From Christiangramia bathymodioli (GTDB lineage: Bacteria > Bacteroidota > Bacteroidia > Flavobacteriales > Flavobacteriaceae): a stretch of DNA of 64,000 bases. The translations under genes were made by a program, and so were the position numbers. Position 1 is the first letter of the stretch. Every line of letters starts with the position of its first letter. The notes under the pieces are model-generated. The model worked only from the letters and a program-made list of their open reading frames with translations. It was not told where the DNA came from and did not search any database. This document shows, piece by piece, positions 1-7,971 of this stretch. Location: the NCBI GenBank assembly GCA_009735695.1, contig SRSL01000006.1, positions 124,001-188,000 of the forward strand, in the 5' to 3' direction.

Positions 1-609
1 ATTCGATTTATAGCAGCGGTAGGAGGATTCTCAAATTCCGATGTGCTTGGAAGCGCGAAAGGTTGGGCAGGGGCCTTTCTTTATAATGAAAAGGCCAAAG
101 AAGCCCTGGATAACTTCTTTTTGAGGGAAGACACCCTTTCTTTAGGAGTATGCAATGGATGCCAATTATTTATAGAACTTGGATTGATCAATCCTGATCA
201 TGAGCAAAAGCCGAAAATGCTGCACAACGAATCTCATAAATTCGAGTGTAATTTTACTTCGGTTGAGATCCAGGAAAATAATTCAGTGATGCTATCCACT
301 TTAGCTGGAAGCAAACTTGGGATCTGGGCTGCTCACGGGGAAGGTAAATTCAGTTTCCCTTATGAGGAAGAGAAATATAATATAGTTGGAAAGTATGGAT
401 ATGAAGGATATCCTGCTAATCCAAATGGTTCTCATTATAATACGGCTGTGCTTACCGATGATACCGGGCGACACCTGGTAATGATGCCACACCTGGAGCG
501 TTCTACCTTTCAGTGGAACTGGGCTCATTATCCAAAAGGCAGAAAGGATGAAGTTTCTCCCTGGCTAGAAGGTTTTGTGAATGCCAGAAAATGGTTAGAG
601 AGTAAATAA
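1..609 (+). CDS. purL: Phosphoribosylformylglycinamidine synthase, C-terminal part (partial at left edge)
   Basis: Frame 1 is open from the first base, so this is the 3' end of a gene that starts outside the window; about 202 codons are present. It is the glutamine amidotransferase domain of the large single-chain FGAM synthase of purine biosynthesis, which releases ammonia from glutamine for the conversion of FGAR to FGAM. The block GGFSNSDVLGS near the left edge, the nucleophile motif GVCNGCQ (Cys codon at 151-153) and the PHLER motif (His at 490-492, Glu at 496-498) supply the full Cys-His-Glu triad. The family is usually around 1200-1300 residues, so roughly five sixths is missing to the left. 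A strong hairpin terminator follows directly. An internal GTG at 43 is only a valine codon. Confidence 0.95.
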   Translation: MRFIAAVGGFSNSDVLGSAKGWAGAFLYNEKAKEALDNFFLREDTLSLGVCNGCQLFIELGLINPDHEQKPKMLHNESHKFECNFTSVEIQENNSVMLSTLAGSKLGIWAAHGEGKFSFPYEEEKYNIVGKYGYEGYPANPNGSHYNTAVLTDDTGRHLVMMPHLERSTFQWNWAHYPKGRKDEVSPWLEGFVNARKWLESK

Positions 610-610
610 A

Positions 611-636
611 AAAAAGGAGCTGAAAAGCTCCTTTTT
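611..636. terminator. Bidirectional hairpin terminator between purL and the DUF4136 gene
   Basis: Perfect stem AAAAAGGAGCT / AGCTCCTTTTT around a GAAA loop. A-tract and T-tract flank it symmetrically, so it can stop transcription from purL on the plus strand and from the convergent lipoprotein gene on the minus strand. Confidence 0.9.
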
Positions 637-654
637 TTATTTTAAAAATCTCTA

Positions 655-1245
655 TTAGTTGCCCAGAGGATATTTCTCGAAGATATCATTTACCATATCC
701 TGGATCCCACCAACGGTAGTTTGATTGTAGATATCATTAGAGGCTACACCTCTCCAAACGGTATTTTTTGTGTCACTATCAACCAATTGTACCACTAAGG
801 TTCCTTCATCATAGGCGTAGGTATCAGTATTGTATCCAACTACATTATTATAGTTAGTATACCCATAGTAATAATACGGCTCATAATAAGGATTAATGGC
901 GCTGACCCCATAAGAATAGGGATAAGTCGCGTAAACAGGATCTACATCGGTAGCCACTTCCTGGTCTACCTTGGTACTAACTAGCACTAAAAGATCGGGA
1001 TTTTGCCTGTCCAGTTCATAACCCTCCTGCTTTAAATTCTTATTGATAGCGTCTACGATAGTCGCGTTGACTTCCTCATCATTATAATTTCTGTTCTCTA
1101 CCTGGGCATTGGTATTCGGTAAATAGGCAAAACTATCGTACTTATCCAGATCTACATCGGTTGGCTGACTCGTATCTACTCTTAGTCCACAGCTGGTCAC
1201 TGCCATAATCAGAATAAATAACATCATTAAATTCAAACTTTTCAT
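655..1245 (-). CDS. DUF4136 domain lipoprotein
   Basis: A 196-residue protein with a short hydrophobic signal ending in the lipobox TSC-G, so it should be lipid-anchored. The body resembles the DUF4136 family, typical of Bacteroidota: an early conserved segment (DLDKYDSFAYLPN), an alternation of strands, a variable Tyr/Asn-rich middle (residues about 105-145), and the closing motif around TVWRGVASNDI and the conserved VNDIFEKYP tail. The function of the family is not established; members are envelope-associated. It is a single gene, convergent with purL and divergent from the acyl-CoA synthetase gene. The start ATG is followed by Lys, as expected for a signal peptide. Confidence 0.85.
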   Translation of the reverse strand: MKSLNLMMLFILIMAVTSCGLRVDTSQPTDVDLDKYDSFAYLPNTNAQVENRNYNDEEVNATIVDAINKNLKQEGYELDRQNPDLLVLVSTKVDQEVATDVDPVYATYPYSYGVSAINPYYEPYYYYGYTNYNNVVGYNTDTYAYDEGTLVVQLVDSDTKNTVWRGVASNDIYNQTTVGGIQDMVNDIFEKYPLGN

Positions 1246-1398
1246 AACTCGTTTCTTTTTGGTTTAGGCTTAAAATAAGAAGCAATTAGCGCTATTTAGA
1301 ACTATTCAAGATGTTTAAAATTAGTTTAACCTTAGGGCTGAAATTTTAAAATAATTTATAATAATATGCTGGCTTTGAGTTCAGAAAATGATAAGCAA

Positions 1399-1432
1399 TT
1401 GCAAAATTGCTAATCTTACAAATCTAATTTTG
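1399..1432 (+). promoter_or_regulatory. Bacteroidota-type promoter for the acyl-CoA synthetase gene
   Basis: TTG at 1399-1401 and TAATTTTG (TAnnTTTG) at 1425-1432, separated by 23 bases, match the -33/-7 arrangement known for Flavobacterium/Bacteroides housekeeping sigma. Transcription would begin around 1439, which argues for the ATG at 1501 rather than the in-frame TTG at 1444. A minus-strand TAGATTTG element (1419-1426) overlaps it and could serve the divergent lipoprotein gene. Confidence 0.5.
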
Positions 1433-1439
1433 CAAAATT
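1426..1439. promoter_or_regulatory. 14-bp palindrome over the -7 box, candidate operator
   Basis: AATTTTGCAAAATT is a perfect palindrome overlapping the -7 element of the acyl-CoA synthetase promoter. The core TTGCAAA is repeated at 1399-1405 and 1470-1476, giving three copies in 78 bases. Position and repetition suggest a regulator site. The cognate protein is not identified. Confidence 0.4.
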
Positions 1440-1500
1440 TCATTTGAATCAGCTAGTAAAATTGCTATTTTGCAAAGAATATCATAAACGACTCACTTCG

Positions 1501-3282
1501 ATGAACGAAATAAAAAGACTCTTTGACTTTCCATATTATCAACTTGATAATCATCCACTCAAAGAAGCTTTCGCCACTAAATATAATGGCGAGTGGAAAA
1601 GCATTTCAACCCAAAAATATATAGACCAGGCCAATACGGTTAGCAGGGGGCTTCTAAAATTAGGTGTAAAGCCTAACGATAAGATCGCGGTGATCTCTTC
1701 CTCTAACCGCACGGAATGGAATATTCTGGATATAGGAATTTTGCAAATTGGAGCTCAAAATGTTCCGGTTTACCCTACCATTTCCGAAGAGGATTATGAA
1801 TATGTGATCAATCATAGTGAGGCTATTTACTGTTTCGTTTCAGATATAGAAGTGCTTCAGAAGGTAAATAGTATCAAAGAAAGGACTAAACTGAAAGAAG
1901 TTTACAGTTTTGATGATATTAAAACCTGTAAGAACTGGACCGAAGTTTTGAAAATGGGGGAAGATAAGGCGAACCAGGATGAAGTAGAACAGCTAAAAAA
2001 ATCGGTAAAGCCAGAGGACCTTGCGACACTCATTTATACTTCGGGAACAACCGGTCGCCCCAAAGGCGTTATGTTGTCTCATGAAAATATTGTTAGTAAC
2101 GTGCTGGGAAGTGCCCCAAGGGTACCTTTCGAGGTAGGCTCTTATGTGGCGCTTAGCTTTTTGCCTGTTTGCCATATCTTCGAACGCATGATCCTGTATT
2201 TATATCAATATTATTCGGTTTCGGTATATTTTGCTGAATCTATAGATAAGATCAGTGACAACTTAAAAGAGGTAAAACCTCACGTGATCACAGCAGTGCC
2301 GAGATTACTTGAGAAGGTATACGACAAGATCGTTGCAAAAGGAACCGATCTTAGCGGCATTAAGAAAAAATTATTTTATTGGGCCCTAGAACTGGGACTG
2401 GAATATGAGCCTTATGGCGCAAATGGCTGGTGGTACGAACAACGACTTGCCATCGCCCGTAAAATAATCTTCTCCAAATGGAAAGAAGGCCTTGGCGGCA
2501 ATATTGAATTGATAGTTTCAGGTAGTGCCGCTCTTCAACCACGATTAGCCAGGGTTTTTGCGGCTGCAAATATTCCGGTTATGGAAGGATATGGTCTTAC
2601 GGAAACTTCACCGGTTATCGCCGTTAATGATGAGAGAAACCACGGATTCCGTATAGGTACCGTTGGAAAAGTTCTGGACAATGTAGAAGTAAAAATTGCC
2701 GAAGACGGAGAGATCCTCACCAAAGGTCCTAATGTGATGAAAGGTTATTATAAGGACCAGGAGAAAACTGATGAAGTTATAGACAAGGAAGGTTATTTTC
2801 ATACCGGGGATATCGGGGAGATCGATTCAGACGGGTTTTTAAAGATCACCGACAGGAAGAAGGAAATGTTCAAGACCTCCGGAGGAAAATACGTGGCACC
2901 TCAGATCATCGAAAACACCATGAAGCAATCCAGGTTCATCGAACAGATCATGGTGGTAGGTGACGGTGAAAAGATGCCTGCTGCGCTCATTCAGCCTAAT
3001 TTTGAATTCATCCAGGAATGGGCAAAACGAAAGAATATCGATCTGGGTGACGGTAGTGAAGCCAGTATTGCCCGTAATTCGGTGGTAAGAGATCGAATCG
3101 AAGAAGAGATCGAGTTCTATAATCAGAAATTCGGAAAATGGGAACGAGTGAAAACCTTTGCCTTGACTCCGGAAGTATGGACCATAGATGATGATCACCT
3201 TACTCCTACCATGAAACTGAAGCGAAGAAATATACGCGATAGATATTCCGATCTCTACGAGCAATTGTATGGTCGTTTTTAG
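1501..3282 (+). CDS. Long-chain acyl-CoA synthetase (AMP-forming)
   Basis: Activates free fatty acids to acyl-CoA with ATP, the entry step to the beta-oxidation genes that follow. It is an adenylate-forming enzyme of 593 residues, a usual length. Near residue 180 it has the phosphate-binding loop YTSGTTGRPKG; it also carries the A5 motif YGLTETSP, the TGDIG motif and the hinge/lysine region KEMFKTSGGKY, typical of the eukaryotic-like FadD/FAA group found in Bacteroidota. I chose the ATG at 1501 because MNEIKRLFDFPYYQ is the usual N-terminus in relatives and because a promoter-like box ends at 1432; the open frame begins at TTG 1444. It stands alone between its own promoter and a terminator. 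The exact chain-length preference cannot be read from the sequence. Confidence 0.9.
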   Translation: MNEIKRLFDFPYYQLDNHPLKEAFATKYNGEWKSISTQKYIDQANTVSRGLLKLGVKPNDKIAVISSSNRTEWNILDIGILQIGAQNVPVYPTISEEDYEYVINHSEAIYCFVSDIEVLQKVNSIKERTKLKEVYSFDDIKTCKNWTEVLKMGEDKANQDEVEQLKKSVKPEDLATLIYTSGTTGRPKGVMLSHENIVSNVLGSAPRVPFEVGSYVALSFLPVCHIFERMILYLYQYYSVSVYFAESIDKISDNLKEVKPHVITAVPRLLEKVYDKIVAKGTDLSGIKKKLFYWALELGLEYEPYGANGWWYEQRLAIARKIIFSKWKEGLGGNIELIVSGSAALQPRLARVFAAANIPVMEGYGLTETSPVIAVNDERNHGFRIGTVGKVLDNVEVKIAEDGEILTKGPNVMKGYYKDQEKTDEVIDKEGYFHTGDIGEIDSDGFLKITDRKKEMFKTSGGKYVAPQIIENTMKQSRFIEQIMVVGDGEKMPAALIQPNFEFIQEWAKRKNIDLGDGSEASIARNSVVRDRIEEEIEFYNQKFGKWERVKTFALTPEVWTIDDDHLTPTMKLKRRNIRDRYSDLYEQLYGRF

Positions 3283-3305
3283 ATAACGCATTGACATTTT
3301 GATAT

Positions 3306-3337
3306 AAAAAACTCCTCCCGCAACGAGGAGTTTTTTT
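3306..3337 (+). terminator. Rho-independent terminator after the acyl-CoA synthetase gene
   Basis: Stem ACTCCTC / GAGGAGT extended by A/T pairs, seven-base loop, followed by a run of seven T. It separates the synthetase gene from the marR-fad operon. Confidence 0.85.
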
Positions 3338-3392
3338 GTTTTAACATATTTAGGGTGGAAAAATTCAGAAATATGAAAATTTTAAAATATTT

Positions 3393-3426
3393 TATTATGC
3401 ATGCATAATATTTTTTTCTAAATTTG
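3393..3426 (+). promoter_or_regulatory. 18-bp perfect palindrome and -7 box upstream of the MarR gene
   Basis: TATTATGCATGCATAATA (3393-3410) is a perfect 18-base palindrome. Eight bases downstream lies TAAATTTG (3419-3426), a TAnnTTTG -7 element, so the palindrome covers the place where the -33 contact should be. That is the geometry expected for an autorepressing MarR-family operator. Transcription would start near 3433, leaving a leader of about 12 bases before the ATG at 3445. Confidence 0.6.
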
Positions 3427-3444
3427 GATGCATTCAAATTAGAA

Positions 3445-3897
3445 ATGAAGGAAAAAACAATAGATTATGTATTGAGGGCCACATGGATGGCTGTCTCAAA
3501 AATGTATAATGAAGAAGCCGGAAAGGCCGGCAGTACAATGGCCACCGGTTTTGCACTTTTAAGTATAGATCCCGAAGAAGGAACTCCCTCCACCTCCCTT
3601 GGCCCCAAAATGGGAAGGGAAGCCACCAGTCTTTCCAGGATGTTAAAAACCATGGAAGAAAAAGGATTGATCACCAGGAAAAAGAATCCTCATGATGGCC
3701 GAAGTGTACTTATCTACTTAACCGATTTTGGAAAGGAAATGCGCGATTATTCCAGACGCGTGGTACTGCGTTTTGATGAGGCGGTAAAGGAATCGGTTTC
3801 AGAAAAAGATCTGAAAACCTTTATTGAAGTGGCCAATACGATTATGGATCTAATAACGGAGAAAAAGATCTATACAGAAGAAATTAAGATTAGATAA
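3445..3897 (+). CDS. MarR-family transcriptional regulator of the fatty-acid degradation operon
   Basis: A 150-residue winged-helix regulator. The helix-turn-helix and wing are visible as STSLGPKMGREATSLSRMLK, then MEEKGLITRKKNPHDGRSV with the Asp-Gly-Arg wing motif, followed by a dimerisation helix. It is the first gene of a unit that continues with the FadN-type enzyme 46 bases downstream, so it very probably senses acyl-CoA or a fatty acid and represses the operon. This is inferred from context and from similar MarR-fad arrangements in relatives. I start it at the ATG at 3445: the upstream in-frame TTG at 3424 lies inside the -7 box. A perfect palindrome just upstream is the obvious operator candidate. 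Confidence 0.88.
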   Translation: MKEKTIDYVLRATWMAVSKMYNEEAGKAGSTMATGFALLSIDPEEGTPSTSLGPKMGREATSLSRMLKTMEEKGLITRKKNPHDGRSVLIYLTDFGKEMRDYSRRVVLRFDEAVKESVSEKDLKTFIEVANTIMDLITEKKIYTEEIKIR

Positions 3898-3902
3898 ACC
3901 AG

Positions 3903-3921
3903 GTTTCCCAAAAATGGGAAC
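3903..3921 (+). promoter_or_regulatory. Small hairpin in the marR-fad spacer
   Basis: TTCCCA / TGGGAA stem (3905-3910 with 3915-3920) around AAAA, in the 46-base spacer between the regulator and the dehydrogenase/hydratase gene. There is no T-tract, so it is not a terminator; it could mark an RNA processing site or a protein site. Confidence 0.3.
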
Positions 3922-3943
3922 ATAAAACGATAAAAACCAACAA

Positions 3944-6349
3944 ATGAAAAGAAGGATTAATAAAGTCGCAGTGATCGGATCCGGAATTATGGGTAGTGGT
4001 ATCGCCTGCCATTTCGCCAATATTGGCGTGGAGGTGTTACTGCTTGACATCGTTCCTCGAGAACTGAACGAAAAGGAAAAGAAAAAAGGTCTCAGCCTCG
4101 ACGATAAGGCGGTAAGAAACAGGATCGTAAACGACAGTTTACAGGAATCGGTTAAGTCTAAACCCTCACCTATTTACCATAAAGATTTCGTCAATAGAAT
4201 TGAAACCGGAAATCTGGAGGACGATATCCATAAGGTTTCTGAAGTAGACTGGATCATCGAGGTCGTTGTGGAACGCCTGGATATTAAAAAGCAGGTTTTC
4301 GAAAACCTTGAAAAGCACAGGAAACCGGGAACCTTGATTACCACGAACACTTCGGGTATCCCTATCAATTTCATGACCGATGGTCGCAGCGAAGATTTTA
4401 AAAAGCATTTCTGTGGCACTCACTTCTTTAATCCACCAAGATATTTAAGATTATTCGAGATCATTCCTGGAAAAGAGACTTCGAAAGAAGTGCTTGACTT
4501 CCTTGAAATGTACGGTAGTAAATACCTGGGCAAGAAAACAGTACTGGCGAAGGACACTCCGGCATTTATCGGTAACCGAATCGGTATTTTCAGCATTATG
4601 AGCCTTTTCCATATGGTTAAGGATATGGGAATGACTATCGAAGAAGTAGATAAACTAACCGGTCCCGTGATAGGAAGACAGAAGTCGGCTACCTTCCGAA
4701 CCGTTGATGTTGTGGGATTGGATACCCTGGTACATGTGGCGAATGGTTTGCATGAAAATGTGCCTCAAGACGAACAGCATGACCTATTTGCGCTGCCAGA
4801 TTTCATCGATACCATGATGGAAAATGAATGGTATGGAAGTAAGACCGGACAGGGATTCTATAAGAAGATCAAAAAAGAAGATGGTAGCAGCGAGATCAAA
4901 TCCCTTGATCTGGATACCATGGAATACCGTGATCAGAAAAAAGCTTCTTTTGCGACCCTTGAACAAACCAAATCGATCGATAATGTAGTAGATCGTTTTG
5001 AGGTGCTTGTTAACGGAAAAGATAAAGCCGGAGAATTCTATAGAAAAACCTTCTCTGCACTATTTGCTTATGTCTCTAATCGTATTCCTGAAATTTCAGA
5101 TGAACTTTATAAGATAGACGATGCCATGAAAGCCGGTTTCGGCTGGGAGCACGGTCCATTCCAGATCTGGGATGCGATAGGTGTTCAGAAAGGTATCGAT
5201 ATGATGAAGGAAGAAGGCTATGAGCCAGCCAACTGGGTGAAGGAAATGTTGAAAAACGGAAGCGACAGCTTCTACACCGTAAGAGAAGGCAATACCTATT
5301 ATTACGATATTCAGAAAAAAGAACAGGTCAAAGTACCAGGTCAGGATGCTTTTATCATCCTTGACAATATCAGGGAATCGAAAGAAGTATTCAAGAACAG
5401 CGGCGTAGTAGTTGAAGATCTTGGAGACGGAATTCTGAACGTCGAATTCAGAAGTAAAATGAATTCAATTGGCGGCGATGTACTCGATGGGCTTAATAAG
5501 GCAATAGACATGGCCGAAAAAGACTATCAGGGACTGGTAGTTGCCAACGACGGTAAAAACTTTTCGGTAGGTGCCAATATCGGGATGATCTTTATGATGG
5601 CTGTTGAACAGGAATATGATGAGCTGAATATGGCCATCAAATATTTCCAGGACACCATGATGCGAATGCGCTACTCCGCTATTCCCACGGTTTCGGCTCC
5701 GCATGCCATGACCCTTGGTGGTGGATGTGAGCTTTCTTTACACGCTGATAAGGTAGTTGCCGCTGCTGAAACCTATATCGGCTTGGTTGAATTTGGCGTT
5801 GGGGTGATCCCTGGCGGTGGTGGAACCAAGGAAATGACCCTGAGAGCTGCGGATACTTTCCAGAAAGATGATGTAGAGTTAAACCGACTAAGAGAACACT
5901 TCCTTACTATCGGAATGGCAAAGGTATCAACTTCGGCTTACGAAGCGTATGACCTGAACATCCTTCAAAAAGGAAAGGATATCGTAGTGGTGAATCCAGA
6001 CATGCAACTGGCCATCGCAAAGAAACACGCGATGCTCATGGCTGAAAATGGTTATACCAAGCCGATCCAGCGTACCGATATAAAAGTACTGGGTAAACAG
6101 GCCCTGGGAGCATTCCTTGTTGGAACTGATCAGATGGCTGCCGGGAACTATATCAGCGAACACGACAAGAAGATCGCTAACAAACTAGCCTATGTAATGG
6201 CCGGTGGTGATCTTTCAGAAAATCAGTTAGTTAGTGAGCAGTACCTGCTAGACCTGGAAAGAGAAGCATTCCTTTCGCTAACCGGTGAAAGAAAGACTCT
6301 GGAAAGACTTCAGCATATGTTGAAGAAAGGGAAACCGCTTAGAAACTAG
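3944..6349 (+). CDS. fadN: 3-hydroxyacyl-CoA dehydrogenase / enoyl-CoA hydratase fusion (FadN-type)
   Basis: Bifunctional beta-oxidation enzyme, 801 residues, that hydrates enoyl-CoA and oxidises 3-hydroxyacyl-CoA with NAD. The dehydrogenase comes first: the Rossmann motif IGSGIMGSGIA lies at about residues 11-21, with the catalytic-region motif GTHFFNPPRYLRL near 160. The crotonase-fold hydratase is C-terminal (about 490-720), with the oxyanion-loop regions GGGCELSLHAD and VEFGVGVIPGGGGT. This order is that of Bacillus FadN, opposite to E. coli FadB. It lies in one direction with the MarR regulator upstream and thiolase and acyl-CoA dehydrogenase downstream, so one transcript would supply the complete spiral. 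The thiolase partner is separated from it by an inserted S23-type gene. Confidence 0.92.
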   Translation: MKRRINKVAVIGSGIMGSGIACHFANIGVEVLLLDIVPRELNEKEKKKGLSLDDKAVRNRIVNDSLQESVKSKPSPIYHKDFVNRIETGNLEDDIHKVSEVDWIIEVVVERLDIKKQVFENLEKHRKPGTLITTNTSGIPINFMTDGRSEDFKKHFCGTHFFNPPRYLRLFEIIPGKETSKEVLDFLEMYGSKYLGKKTVLAKDTPAFIGNRIGIFSIMSLFHMVKDMGMTIEEVDKLTGPVIGRQKSATFRTVDVVGLDTLVHVANGLHENVPQDEQHDLFALPDFIDTMMENEWYGSKTGQGFYKKIKKEDGSSEIKSLDLDTMEYRDQKKASFATLEQTKSIDNVVDRFEVLVNGKDKAGEFYRKTFSALFAYVSNRIPEISDELYKIDDAMKAGFGWEHGPFQIWDAIGVQKGIDMMKEEGYEPANWVKEMLKNGSDSFYTVREGNTYYYDIQKKEQVKVPGQDAFIILDNIRESKEVFKNSGVVVEDLGDGILNVEFRSKMNSIGGDVLDGLNKAIDMAEKDYQGLVVANDGKNFSVGANIGMIFMMAVEQEYDELNMAIKYFQDTMMRMRYSAIPTVSAPHAMTLGGGCELSLHADKVVAAAETYIGLVEFGVGVIPGGGGTKEMTLRAADTFQKDDVELNRLREHFLTIGMAKVSTSAYEAYDLNILQKGKDIVVVNPDMQLAIAKKHAMLMAENGYTKPIQRTDIKVLGKQALGAFLVGTDQMAAGNYISEHDKKIANKLAYVMAGGDLSENQLVSEQYLLDLEREAFLSLTGERKTLERLQHMLKKGKPLRN

Positions 6350-6775
6350 ATAGTAGATCTGAGATTTTTAGACTTTAGAAATTAGAACCATGCACAACTT
6401 TCAGGAACTTAAAATTTGGCAAAAGGCAATTCAGGTTGCTGAACAGGTCTATATTTTATCTTCTAAGTTTCCTGCTGAAGAAAAATATGGATTAACCAGC
6501 CAGGTTAGAAAAAGTGCAGTTTCTATTCCCTCCAATATTGCTGAAGGCGCAGGAAGGAATACGAACGGAGAGTTCAAGAACTTTCTGGGTATAGCGAATG
6601 GTTCGACCAACGAATTAATTACGCAATTATTGATTTCGGAACGTCTAAAATTAATTTCTGAAGAAAATATTAAACCGATAATAAATGATTTGATAGAGAT
6701 CCAAAAGATGAATTTCAGTCTTCTAAAGAAATTCTCTCAAAATCTCAATTCTCAAATCTAATATCTAAATACTAG
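6346..6775. repeat. Imperfect inverted repeat enclosing the S23-type gene
   Basis: The segment begins and ends with CTAG (6346-6349 and 6772-6775). The left arm, 6346-6389, is rich in TAGAT/GAGATTTT words. The right arm, about 6735-6775, reads as its reverse complement in degenerate form (TATTTAGAT, TTAGATTTGAGA, GAGATTTT). The left arm includes the stop codon of the preceding gene and the right arm ends just before the thiolase start. The AGATCTGAGAT word at 6355-6365 recurs exactly in the next spacer of the operon at 7977-7987. This looks like a small inserted cassette. Confidence 0.5.
6390..6761 (+). CDS. Four-helix bundle protein (S23 / intervening-sequence family)
   Basis: A 123-residue all-helical protein of the family first seen in intervening sequences of 23S rRNA genes and common as free genes in Bacteroidota. 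The family signature is clear: FQELKIWQKAI at the N-terminus, SQVRKSAVSIPSNIAEGAGR in the middle, and FLGIANGSTNELITQL. Bundles of this family form pentameric barrels and bind nucleic acids; the Avd protein of diversity-generating retroelements is a relative. No enzymatic function is known. It sits between two beta-oxidation genes to which it has no obvious link, inside an imperfect inverted repeat, which suggests insertion without breaking the operon. No reverse transcriptase or variable repeat is nearby, so a retroelement role is not supported here. Confidence 0.88.
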   Translation: MHNFQELKIWQKAIQVAEQVYILSSKFPAEEKYGLTSQVRKSAVSIPSNIAEGAGRNTNGEFKNFLGIANGSTNELITQLLISERLKLISEENIKPIINDLIEIQKMNFSLLKKFSQNLNSQI

Positions 6776-6780
6776 AAAAA

Positions 6781-7971
6781 ATGAAGACAGCATATATAGT
6801 AAAAGCATACAGAACCGCGGTTGGAAAAGCTCCTCGCGGGGTATTCCGCTTTAAAAGACCAGACGAACTGGCTGCGGAAACCATTCAGTACATGATGGAC
6901 AAATTACCTGATTTCGACAAAACCCGCATCGATGATGTAATGGTCGGGAATGCAATGCCGGAAGCAGAACAGGGATTAAACGTTGGTAGGTTGATTTCCC
7001 TTATGGGATTGAAGACTGAAGATGTTCCTGGTATGACCGTTAACAGGTATTGTGCTTCAGGTTTGGAAACCATTTCTATCGCAACTGCTAAGATCCAGAG
7101 CGGTATGGCCGACTGTGTGATAGCCGGTGGAGCAGAAAGCATGAGCTACATTCCCATGGGAGGTTATAAACCGGTTCCAGATTACAAATTGGCTAAAGAA
7201 GGCCATGAAGACTATTACTGGGGAATGGGACTTACTGCGGAAGCGGTTGCCAATAAATACCAGGTTTCCCGTGAAGATCAGGATGAATTCGCCTATAATT
7301 CTCACCAGAAAGCGATCAAAGCCCAGGCTGAAGATCGTTTCCAGGACCAGATCGTTCCAATTACCATAGACGAGACCTATGTGGATGAAGATGGTAAAAA
7401 GAAAACCAGGTCTTATACGGTGAATAAAGATGAAGGTCCAAGAAAAGATACTTCCATTGAAGTTTTGAATAAGCTTAGACCGGTATTCGCCGAGGGCGGA
7501 AGTGTAACTGCCGGAAATTCTTCTCAGATGAGTGACGGAGCAGCTTTCGTCATGGTGATGAGCGAAGAAATGGTAAAAGAGCTAAACCTGGAACCTATCG
7601 CCAGAATGGTAAGCTACGCCGCCGTAGGTGTAGAACCTAGAATTATGGGAATCGGACCTGTTCTGGCAATTCCAAAAGCATTAAAACAAGCCGGGTTAAA
7701 ACCTCAGGATATGGAACTAATCGAATTGAACGAGGCCTTTGCTTCTCAATCACTTGCCGTGATTAGGGAATTAGACCTCAATAAGGATAAATTGAACGTC
7801 AACGGGGGCGCCATCTCTATGGGACATCCGCTTGGTTGTACCGGAGCGAAACTTTCTGTTCAGATCTTTGATGAGATGCGTAAGCGCGAGTTAAAGAACA
7901 AACATTGCATGGTGACCATGTGTGTGGGAACCGGGCAGGGGGCTGCCGGAGTCTTTGAATTCCTCAATTAG
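6781..7971 (+). CDS. fadA: Acetyl-CoA acyltransferase (3-ketoacyl-CoA thiolase)
   Basis: Thiolytic cleavage of 3-ketoacyl-CoA to acetyl-CoA and a shortened acyl-CoA, the last step of beta-oxidation. The 396 residues are the standard thiolase length. The acylated cysteine is Cys91 in NRYCASG; the NEAF motif, the GGAISMGHPLGCTGA segment with the catalytic His, and the C-terminal CVGTGQGAAG with the second cysteine are all intact. It follows the FadN-type enzyme with an S23-type gene between them, and precedes the acyl-CoA dehydrogenase after a spacer filled with an inverted repeat. A biosynthetic (acetoacetyl-CoA forming) role is possible in principle, but the operon makes the degradative role much more likely. 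Confidence 0.92.
   Translation: MKTAYIVKAYRTAVGKAPRGVFRFKRPDELAAETIQYMMDKLPDFDKTRIDDVMVGNAMPEAEQGLNVGRLISLMGLKTEDVPGMTVNRYCASGLETISIATAKIQSGMADCVIAGGAESMSYIPMGGYKPVPDYKLAKEGHEDYYWGMGLTAEAVANKYQVSREDQDEFAYNSHQKAIKAQAEDRFQDQIVPITIDETYVDEDGKKKTRSYTVNKDEGPRKDTSIEVLNKLRPVFAEGGSVTAGNSSQMSDGAAFVMVMSEEMVKELNLEPIARMVSYAAVGVEPRIMGIGPVLAIPKALKQAGLKPQDMELIELNEAFASQSLAVIRELDLNKDKLNVNGGAISMGHPLGCTGAKLSVQIFDEMRKRELKNKHCMVTMCVGTGQGAAGVFEFLN

Noticed and set aside
6346-6775. Diversity-generating retroelement suggested by the Avd-like S23 fold
   Set aside because: No reverse transcriptase, template repeat or variable repeat in the window.
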